Below are positions 54,901 through 64,000 of a stretch of DNA of 64,000 nucleotides, one piece after another. The stretch's first letter is position 1, and each line of letters opens with the position of its first letter. The DNA is taken from the NCBI RefSeq assembly GCF_000203815.1, contig NW_004457624.1, forward strand, positions 248,001 through 312,000, in the 5' to 3' direction. A program made the position numbers and the translations under genes. Source of the stretch: Cavenderia fasciculata (lineage: Eukaryota; Evosea; Eumycetozoa; Acytosteliales; Cavenderiaceae). The notes beneath the pieces are model-generated. The model was not told the DNA's origin and searched no databases. It worked only from the letters and a program-made list of their open reading frames with translations.

Positions 54901-56921
54901 TCAAAATTATCAAAATGGATTTAACAAATATTTAAATGGTGGAAATAATTTATTACAAGCTGGTCGTCGTCCATCATTGGTTGAACAACCAATATCGATG
55001 GCGTTGAAAGAGAGAATTAAGATTTTAGATAATTATTTCAATCATTATTATAGAGAGTTGGAAAACTATCTCATTCAACGTAGCAAGAGAATGGAAACAC
55101 TCAAACAGGTTCTATTGGAGAGTGGTATACGTGAAAGTTCAATTGCATGGGGTCGATGTGTTAAAGAGCATCTCACCAAAGAGACTACTTATTTAAGATC
55201 GAAACGTGCTCGTATTGGTCCAAGTGACTTTCAAAAGTTGACGGCTATTGGTAAAGGTGGATTTGGTAAAGTCTATCTTGCACGCAAAAAAGATGGAAAT
55301 GAAATTGTCACTCTCAAGGTGATTCGAAAGAATTCATATCATCGTGCCAATCAAATGACTAGTGTATCAAAGGAAAAGGCTGTTATGATGATTCCACATA
55401 CTCACAAGGAAGAGACGCAATGGATTACACGTCTACTCTATAGTTTCCACGATTCCCAATATCTCTATCTTGCCATGGAGTATCATTGTGGAGGTGATTT
55501 CCGTGCCCTACTCAATAACCTTACCAGACTCGAAGATGATATTGCATCTTTCTATATGGCTGAAATGGTTCTTGCCATTCAATCTCTTCACAAGCTCGGT
55601 TACATTCATCGTGACATTAAACCAAGTAACTTTGTCGTCGATAAAAATGGTCATCTCAAATTGATTGATTTTGGTCTTAGCAAAGAAGGTTTCATCAGTC
55701 GCAACTCGAAATACCAAAACACTTGGAGAAACCTTTTAAATAACAAGGAAAATGATAATAGTCAAAATCAACTTACTAGTATCGTTGCAAGATCAAAAGA
55801 TAAAGATAAAAAACGTGAACAAAAACATGAACATAAAGTTGTAAGTAGCAAAAAAAAAGAGAGAAAAGAAAATAATAATTATAAATAATAATAATATTAA
55901 TCTTGTTTTTATTTTTATTTATTTGTTTCTAGACATATTCAAAAGTTGGATCACCAGAATATATGGCACCTGAAATGTTGACTGGAAAAGGGTATGATAT
56001 GACTTATGATTATTGGTCATTGGGAGTTGTATTTTTTGAAATGTTGTTTGGTGAAACTCCATTTGGAGGTGATACTCCAGAAGAAGTATTCAAAAATATA
56101 ATGGATTGGAAAACTATCTTGGATTGGAATTATTTATCTGATTTGGTTTCTTCAAATGCTCTTGATTTATTAAAAGTGTAAGTAATAGATAAAAAAAAGA
56201 AAAAGATAAAGTATGATATTAATCTTTGTTTTTTGTTTTTATTTTTTCAAGATTATTATGTGATCCAGAAAAAAGAACAACAGGAGATGATTTAAAGAAA
56301 CATATTTATTTTGAAGGATTGGATTGGGATAATGTACACAAGATTGTTCCTCCATTTGTACCACAAGTACAGAATGAATTAGATACATCTTATTTTGAAG
56401 GAGCTGAAGAACTTGAAAGTGATGCTGACAATGATTATGACGAAGTGGTGGAAGCTGCTCAAGAAGCTGCAGAGGGAGGTGAGAACCAACCTGACCAGTC
56501 TCCTCCTCTAGACGAAGACACGTCCTTTAGAAATATGCCATTTGGTGGTTTCAACTTTCAACGTTTTCCATCGGTTGTTGAAGGTGCCCGTGTCAAGGGA
56601 TTGATCAAGAGTTTCTATGTAGAGAATGAAAAGTGTGTTTCTCGTGCCACTAGTACATCATCACTCAACAGTCCAAATACATCGTGTGCCAATTCACCCA
56701 TTATTCAATCACAAAACTCAAAGACCCAATCATTTAATAATTATCATCCATCTTCATCCAATAATACAACACAAGGTGGCAATTACACCACTACACCAAG
56801 TCAAACACCACCAACTCCCACCAGTCCCAATGTTCACGGATATCAACCTAAAACCCCTATCCTTAGAGTATCGAGCAAGTCTGTCACAAACTCTCCTCAA
56901 TCGAATTTATCTAAAAAATAA
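51932..56921 (+). CDS. NDR/LATS-type AGC protein kinase with a giant N-terminal extension
   Basis: Three exons, 51932-55840, 55933-56177 and 56252-56921, give 1607 residues. The first 1000 are mostly low complexity (Gln, Asn, Ser, His), broken by a folded-looking segment at about 684-806 ([14 protein letters not shown], then [20 protein letters not shown] and [19 protein letters not shown]) that could be ubiquitin/RA-like. Residues about 1025-1093 resemble the Mob-binding region of NDR kinases ([20 protein letters not shown]). The kinase has [29 protein letters not shown] (about 1246) and APE (about 1316), with a 70-residue activation segment as in NDR/LATS, and the T-loop [14 protein letters not shown]. 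The C-tail has FGGFNFQRF where NDR kinases have F-x-x-Y-T-Y-K-R-F, with Asn in place of the phospho-Thr. A role in Hippo/NDR-type morphology or cytokinesis signalling is inferred. Confidence 0.88.
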
Positions 56922-57310
56922 AAACAAAGTAAAAGTAGAATATATTTTTTAGAACCCCTTATATAGTAATAGTAACTAGTTAATTGTATCATTACAGATC
57001 TAGACGATCCCGAGTTAGATATTTGCAACATGATTGTCTTTGGCGCTGGATGACGAAAAAATAATAAATCAAAAAAATAAAAAATAAAGAGTTACACGAA
57101 AGTCGTGGACCTTTGCATGTAACGAAGTTTGCGAAGTGGTTTAGAACATAACCTATATTGCACACACATTAATGTAAGAAATACTATACTATACTATAGT
57201 ATAGAGTAGAGATAGATATATAATTCACACCTTTTTTTTTTTGATCAATATACTTTTAATATCTTAGTCGGTTTAGTGATCTCCTCAAAAAACACAGACA
57301 CACACTATCA
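56922..57310. other. Intergenic region between the kinase and second ComC-like gene
   Basis: These 389 nt include an AT-rich palindromic run near 57180-57205 (ACTATACTATAGTATAG) and a poly-T tract. Both flanking genes run left to right, so the kinase 3' region and the next promoter share it. Confidence 0.5.
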
Positions 57311-60300
57311 ATGCTAAAAAATGGTGGTGTGTCTTTTCAGACAACATCGATGTTTATAATGATGTTTGCAGCATTGTTGATGTTAATGTTTATGATCAAT
57401 GATACAAATGGAGAGTTGGTAGTATTAAGAAGATATAGTTTACCAGAGGTTGGTGTAGCCAATATGACAGGTCAAACAGAATGTCAAGTAGAATATTATG
57501 TATCATTGTATAGTTCATTGTCACGAGGTATAAATGCTCTATCGGTTGAATATCTTAGTAATCGTACAATTGCACCATCGTATCCAATATTGGCATCTAT
57601 GATCATGTCACAACCATCAAACACAAGTGTCCAACTCTTTAGGTTTCGCGTAACCTATCCACTTGGTACAACCAATGGTCTCTATATCAATGCTTCAACT
57701 GATTTGGAAACTACTGAAATCATATTACCAAAGTTATATTGTTATAGTATGTTGTATAGATAATAATAATAATAATAATAATAGTAGTAAGAATATTAAT
57801 AATTTAAATATTAATTTTTTTTTTTTTTTTTGAATTAATTAGAAATACCATCAACATTAACTATGAAATCATCAAATATTACAAGATATGTTGAAGATGC
57901 TACATGGGTGGTTGAAGTATTGATCGATCAAGATTTGGATATATCTGGTGCAACTATTACATGTTCTACTTTGGATGTAAATAGTTTACAGTGTACTCCA
58001 GTATTGCCATACCCACAATCTCCGAGTACCGATCCTATAAGACTAAGAGTGTCACTCAATCCCAATATGGATGGAGTACAATATGCACCCAACTATAGCC
58101 CACTCTTGTCCTTTAGTGTTGTCAGTACACAAGCCGGTAGCTCGAATACCTATGTATTGGGTGTCTACGGACAACTATATACAAATCCTCCACCAAGTAA
58201 ATTAGTGACTCTCTCGGTCTTGAATATGTATCCACAAATAACCCCAACCGTCAATGTTTGGGAACAATATAGTTCTGCCATTCAAATTGCAGTACCTTAC
58301 GTCGGCAACACCAATAATAATCAAGAAAATTATAATTTAAATAATTTAGAGTACTTTGTAAACAACAAGTTTCTTAGTGTTCAAATGTTACAAAAGGTGT
58401 ATAGTAACGACAAGTATCTAACATTTTACAGACCATATGTTACACCTGCCAATCAAAACGTACAAAATCTTTTGTATCAAGTCACTGATACCAATTCATA
58501 TTCCTTCTTTAGACAGGGTGGACAAACGATTACTCCAAATGTCAATGTACAAGGTATGTAAATAGATATATATATTATATATTATATTTAATAATAATAA
58601 TATTTTAAAAATACTAATATTTTTTGATTAATATTTATTTATTTTTTTTAGGAACCTATTTATCAGCACCATTAGCATCTTCAGGAATAACACCAGAGTT
58701 TTATTTTATGGTACAAATGTCAGTTGTAATGTTGAATGGAACATTTTTAGATAGCAATTTGGCAGTAACAGCTGGTACCTACTCGATAGATATACCAGCA
58801 CCATTTGGAATAACCACAAATAATCAAACAGTGCTTTTTAAAAACTCATTTATCTATCCAACTGGAATCACCAATACATTTGTTACATGTGCCTACAAAG
58901 CTTCAGTAGCATCTAAATCTTTTGCCGCTATATCTCCCCCTCCAGCATCTTCTCCAGTTATTTTAAATGTTAGGTAATGTAATCATACAAATTCAAACAT
59001 ACAAATAAGTTATGTTTATAAATATTAAATATTAAATATTAATTGATATATTTTTTAATTTTTAGATTTTTATCATTTACAGGATACAGTTGTTTAGTTC
59101 AAGTTGATTTTGAAACCAATTCAGCAACTGGATTACAAATAATTAGAGTATTTGATTATGTGACAATGGGAGTTGAATCGATTGTAAGAGGAAACTTAAC
59201 CTCTGGAACTGCAGTTACTGAAATTAATTATAATCCAACTAGATTAAAAACAACAACTGGTGGTAATAATGGTGTTGTAGTGGTTGATACAAGTGGAGCA
59301 TCAACTATTGTCAACCCTGGACAATTCCTAAATGCAATAGATGATGCAGTTCCAAGTAACTTGGGAATCCTTCAACTTGTACTACGTCCATCTGATTTTA
59401 CAAGTATAGAATTCCTACCAAACAATATTGATACTAGTTATGGTCCAACCTCAGTATCAATGTTGTTTAATCTAACCCAACGTTACAATACACCAGACGT
59501 TATTTATAATATCTCTATCTATTTGAATCAACCAAGTAATGCTGCTGTCAGTTTACCACTCTTGCCCAACGGTATCATCAGTGTCCTATCCTACTTTGAT
59601 TACCGTCTCTGGTGTAATCGTGTTGATTTCACGTTACCCCAAAACTTGGGAAATGACACATTGTACTATTTCATCAATCAACAAAGTTATTCTCAAACTT
59701 TATTCAAAGTACTTGGTCAATCATCTCAATTAAAGGTTAAATCAAATTGTATGTCTAATGTTTAAACAAACAAACAAAAGAAAGAAAATATATTCATATT
59801 TCTAATATTTCTTTTTTCTTTTTCTTTTTTTTCTTTTAGATTTGGATAAATTCCCACCAATGGTATTAGGATTTAATTTATATACAAATCAAACAGGATT
59901 TGTTAATTCAATAATTACAGTACAAACAAATGAATTGGTAGAATTGGGAATTGAAATTAACATTTCAGATTTAATTGTATCGGATGATAATGTTCGTCGT
60001 GGTAATGGGTTGGATTATGGTATGATTAGTATTGGCTCTGATATTGATCCAATCCCAAGAATATTTAGATTGGATCAATCAACATTGATTAGAGGTGATA
60101 TGTTGGAGGGTACACATCGAATTAAATTCACAGTCAATGGGTCACTATGTGTTTCACAAACATTTGCAATCACCAAACTTTATTTGGTCGATCGTAGTGG
60201 ATGGTCGTCAAGCTATCCCTCCTCCTCAAAGTCAAATACATTGATTGACCCATTTATCCGTATGAGTGGTATCATTTCCTATTCATTCGTCCAGTTAGCG

Positions 60301-62070
60301 TGTCCCGACCAACAGGATGTCGTCCCACCAACCTTGACCGGTGTGACAGTCTCTCCGGCCACCATCAATCCTTTCTCAAAGGACCGAGATATTAGCATTA
60401 TCGTCAATGTCGCTGATGTCGGCGGTCCAAAGTTTAGTCTGTTGCCAACAGCCACTGACCATCAACCCAAAGTCTATCTATTCAACGATCGTGGGAAATA
60501 TGTGGTTTTGTCACCAACCACCAACGCACTATTCCCATTGGGACATGGTGCAGGTACCTATACCTACAACACAACGCTTCCATATGGGTTTGGTGGGTAC
60601 AGTAACCTGTCCATCTCGATTCACAATGTATTTGACAATAGTTTGAATGTGGCCAGTTGGTCAAGCGCCGATTTAAAATCATTGGGGTACCCTTTTTACA
60701 TTCGTACTGCTGGCTATCCACTTGACCAACAGCAATGGTTAGAGTTACGGTATCCCGTTGCACCACTCGCTCGAGATGGTGGCTCGTTGATGATTGTCAC
60801 ATCGGGACCATCTTTGCGGGATGGAGCTGATCTCGTCGTTAAAGTGGACGGGCTTGGACTGTTTAACATTATGTATACCAACCCATCTCTATTTGCCATT
60901 CAAGTAAATGTAAAGGTTCCATTGACAATGACTAGTGTCCAAGTATCACTCGTATCAAAGTCTGATACTTCTATTGTACGGTCGACAGTTTTGACCGTTC
61001 CTGTCAAAGATTACGTCGCACCGTATACTCCACCAGCGGTCATCCCATGTCCCTCGAGTGGGTGTGGTGGGCCTTCCAACGGGTACTGCGGTGATAATGG
61101 ATGTGTATGTATAAACGGGTGGTACGGTCCAACATGCTCACAAACAACGATCCAGATCATCCCCAACATAACAAAGGACGAACCAACTGTGATCATCGGT
61201 ACCAACAATACCGACAACCTCATCTACAGTATCATGTCGGTCTATTCAATACGTGAGATTGACACGTTGACTGGTACCTACCAAGAATACCCACTTTTGA
61301 AATGGACGTTTACCAATAATACAAATGGCAACTTGACCAACTCTGGCCTGGACTCGCTCAACTACCAGTACACGAGCAATGTGTCTGTGCCAACCGACCA
61401 GACCAATACGACCTTTGTCAACACGACCGTCACAGTAACCGTCCAATGGTTCAAGAATGCACAAGACATTGTATTTGGTAACCAGTTGGTATCCCTCCCT
61501 CCATCATCGACCAAGATTAATATCGGGTTGAGTGCATACCCGTTCCAATCCATCACCAATACTCTTCAAGTTATACTAGACCTTTCCATCAATATTGAGG
61601 GTAGCGATAGTGACGCTGCTTGCAAGGGTACTGAGCTAGGTCTTGGTAACGGCGACGATCAAAACGATCTTCAATGGATTAAATTAAAGGCTGGCGAGTC
61701 TGCAGTCTATGCAAGATTCATTCGTAGTGGTATCATTGACGGCAGACAATCGGTCATTCGAAACTCTGTCGTTGAACAGTCACAGTCATCTGGTACACGT
61801 CAATTCATTGGTATCAACGTTCCCTACTATACAAGCGACGCACAACTTGATCCCGATCTATCGATGCTAATCGATCACGACGGTGACGACTATGGCTGCG
61901 ACAACAAACCAACTCTCTCCAAACCACAAATAGCCGGTATCATTGTAGGTGGTATCGTTCTCATCCTTGCATGTTCAATACTACTAGGTTGGTACATTAG
62001 AAAGAAATATTTAATTAGAATTAGTGGTGGTAAAATAGAAATGGTTACTCTTGGTAAATCATTAAATTAA
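57311..62070 (+). CDS. ComC-like EGF surface receptor (second copy)
   Basis: Five exons, 57311-57746, 57843-58553, 58652-58973, 59066-59748 and 59840-62070, join in frame to 1460 residues. A signal peptide or anchor (FIMMFAALLMLMFMINDTNG) lies at about 15-34. The long beta-rich ectodomain ends in an EGF-like module (CPSSGCGGPSNGYCGDNGCV, then CINGWYGPTC) near 1121-1150, the ComC-type domain with LGNGDDQNDLQWIKLKAG and AVYARFIRSGIIDGRQS, one membrane helix (IAGIIVGGIVLILACSILLG, about 1414-1433) and a short basic tail (RKKYLIRISGGK). The same C-terminal blocks occur in the copy at 30327-35090, but three introns of that gene are missing here. Likely a developmentally acting adhesion or signalling receptor; ligand unknown. 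Confidence 0.87.
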
Positions 62071-62170
62071 CTTAATTTAAAATATGTAATAAATAAAATG
62101 AAATAAAAAAAAAAAAAAAAAAACAGGTAAACTTTACAATTTTTTCTCTAGAGTTTCTTATTGTACAACA

Positions 62171-62382
62171 ATGGAACCTGAATTTACTATTGATGAGTAC
62201 AATTCTCCTTCTCATAGATTCTTCTACTATCGTTCACATCATTTCACTTTGATTGCTGGTAATGATGAAGAATCTTCGTCCCTCTATCTTGTAGATGGCT
62301 TTAAAAGGTCAAAGACTACTCGAGGTTATACTCTTCAAGAAAGAGAAATTAAAGATGATGGTGATGATATCATGTAAGTTCA

Positions 62383-62443
<61 letters not shown>

Positions 62444-64000
62444 CGGTGATGATGATGATATCAACTATAGTTTGAATATATCTAAATCTTATTTTATATT
62501 TATATATTTCTCTTATCTTACTCGACTTACTTTTCTTTATTATTAGTAATGTAGTATTTAAAGTACCACCAGAATTAAAAGGAGGTAAAAAGTTTAAGAG
62601 ACAAAAGGAACATGATAATGAAATTGATATTCTAAATCATATCAGATCAAACAGAGATCAAGGTAACGGTTGTGATCAAATCATTGGGTACTATGGTACT
62701 GCACCTACAACCGATGGACAGAAAGCAATCATTATGCAATACTGTGAAAATGGTTCACTGTCATCACTCATTGGTAACTCTCAGTTGATCAATGGTGAAA
62801 GACTACTTATCATACTACGTGATGTTGCCAAGGGAATTGAATACCTTCACAGTGATTCGATTAGTTTGATTCATCGAGACATTAAACCAGACAATATTCT
62901 CATCGACAAGGATTATCGAGCTTATATTGCTGATTTTGGTATATCAACACGTGTTGATATAACAGGTGAAGCTTCAACTATTGGTATAGGTACTCCTGTA
63001 TTTATGGCTCCTGTAAGTAAATCAAATCAAAATGTATATGTATATTTTTAAAAATTAATTAATTTTATTATTCTTTTTTTTTTTTTAAATATAGGAACAA
63101 TCAGGATCAATCTCATATCAAAATGATGTTGATATTTATAGTTTTGGTGTATTGATATTTGTAGTATTATCAAATGTATTTGTTGGTGTCGATGATGATG
63201 TTGAGAAATCAATAGAAACTGCATTGGATTGGCCAGATGAATGCAAAGATTTAATCAAGAGGTGTGTTTGCTTTAACCCACAAAAGAGACCAAAGATTGC
63301 AGAGGTTGTCAAGGATCTTGAAGAGGTGATCAAAGCAGAACATTTGGACAAGGCACTTGAGAATCGAAAGGTTGTCATGGCAAAGAAATCAAATCGTGTA
63401 GAGTTTTTAAATCAAAGTGCATTCAACGATCCGAAACTCTATGCATGGGATGAAAAGTATCATAATATTATAAAGACATTTCTCAGCACTAAAAGGTGGA
63501 TCACTATAAGCGCATGTAGTGGAACTGGAAAAAGTGTACTTTGTTATCAATACGCTATCATGGCAAGAGAGACCATGGGAATGGTACCAGTTTGGATTGA
63601 TTGTTTGGATTTAAAAAAGACCTATAAAGACATTGCAGCAGATAAATTGCTTATTCCAGAAACTTGGTGGTCACAAATAGAAGGGGAAGCAGTCGGAGAG
63701 TCATCATCATCATCATCATCCACAACTCTGGAGAAATTAATAAGAACTGTCAACATGACCATTCAAAACTTGTATCGTAGTCAAAATCATTTGATGATAT
63801 TTGACAACTTTCCAAACGATATTGGTCAATTAGAGATGCTATTAAAGAACCTCCCCTCCAATGCTACAGCCATCATCAACTCACGTCACAACATATCACC
63901 AAATCCAAATGATATAATCAACATACCATTTGAATTGTCTGCCTATGACATTCAAACCTTTTTCGACTCAATCTTTCAACAATACTATACTCAAACAAAG
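62171..64000 (+). CDS. Protein kinase fused to a STAND-type P-loop NTPase (partial, runs off the window)
   Basis: Exons 62171-62373, 62547-63012 and 63095 to the window end join in phase, giving at least 525 residues with no stop. Residues about 70-300 are a Ser/Thr kinase: VVFKVPPELKGGKKF with the candidate ATP lysine, a glutamate-containing helix (EHDNEIDILNHI), MQYCENGSLSSL, HRDIKPDN, DFGIS, GTPVFMAPEQS across the exon junction, and DIYSFGVLIFVV. No clear glycine-rich loop is seen ahead of the lysine. Residues about 345 onward form an NTPase: Walker A SACSGTGKSVL (K369), Walker B LMIFDN (D460) and a sensor-like TAIINSRHN (R487), as in NB-ARC/NACHT proteins. Such proteins are nucleotide switches that oligomerise on ligand binding, often in immunity. 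The C-terminal sensor repeats, if any, lie beyond the window. Confidence 0.83.
62383..62443. repeat. ATG/GAT trinucleotide repeat in intron 1 of the kinase-STAND gene
   Basis: About 20 uninterrupted copies, starting ten bases after the splice donor and followed by a few more beyond a CGG interruption. It lies within the intron and so does not alter the protein. Confidence 0.92.

Noticed and set aside
62383-62460. Dense GAT repeats considered as a CRISPR-like or coding Asp run
   Set aside because: A plain trinucleotide microsatellite inside an intron; there are no spacers, and both flanking exons join in phase without it.
1-64000. tRNA, rRNA, DNA transposon, LINE or virus-like elements
   Set aside because: Looked for tRNA B-box patterns, transposase, reverse transcriptase, integrase and capsid-like proteins and long terminal repeats by eye; nothing convincing was found. 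A covariance or profile search could still find divergent cases.

Overview
The window is nuclear DNA of a dictyostelid social amoeba. The evidence is short AT-rich introns (about 55-130 nt, usually GTAAGT or GTATGT donors), AT-rich intergenic DNA with long simple repeats, poly-Asn/Gln/Ser tracts in proteins, and dictyostelid families: ComC-like EGF/TIG surface proteins, a Crl-type cAMP-receptor-like GPCR, and large ankyrin-like and F-box/LRR families. Coding DNA is less AT-rich than in D. discoideum, which would suit a Cavenderia or Heterostelium type genome; the species is inferred, not proven. I saw no rRNA, tRNA, CRISPR, transposon or virus-like element.

Left part (1-29 kb), gene dense: an ankyrin-like protein, a secreted beta-helix-like protein, a protein with a bacterial-type TfoX C-terminal domain, an F-box/LRR protein, a six-exon carboxylic-acid-reductase-like enzyme (adenylation, carrier and reductase domains), a second secreted beta-helix-like paralogue, a 2OG-Fe(II) oxygenase, a second F-box/LRR paralogue, an F-box-like gene with a probable frameshift near its end, a seven-exon myristoylated EF-hand/UBA protein whose C-terminus resembles alpha-COP, a Q/P-rich protein, another F-box-like protein, a membrane protein and a GNAT acetyltransferase. 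Two short relics of the F-box/LRR family C-terminus lie directly after the stop codons of unrelated genes.

Middle part (30-47 kb): an eight-exon ComC-like receptor, a Crl-like GPCR, an LRR protein fused to a response-regulator receiver domain, a 3.6-kb non-coding stretch, a markedly GC-richer F-box/LRR gene, and coatomer zeta (copZ), rebuilt from four exons including a 12-nt first exon.

Right part (46.6-64 kb): a 5.3-kb gene-free region with a 19-C run and a perfect 22-bp palindrome, a giant NDR/LATS-type kinase, a second ComC-like receptor in five exons, and at the right edge a gene open to the window end that joins a Ser/Thr kinase to a STAND-type P-loop NTPase.

Functionally the window is rich in signalling and cell-surface genes: two receptor-like adhesion proteins, a GPCR, a phosphorelay receiver, an NDR kinase and a kinase-NTPase switch. 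Co-location of unrelated genes is not evidence of a pathway here. The strongest candidates for something undescribed are the kinase-STAND fusion, the LRR-receiver fusion, the EF-hand/UBA/alpha-COP-like mosaic and the TfoX-domain protein.
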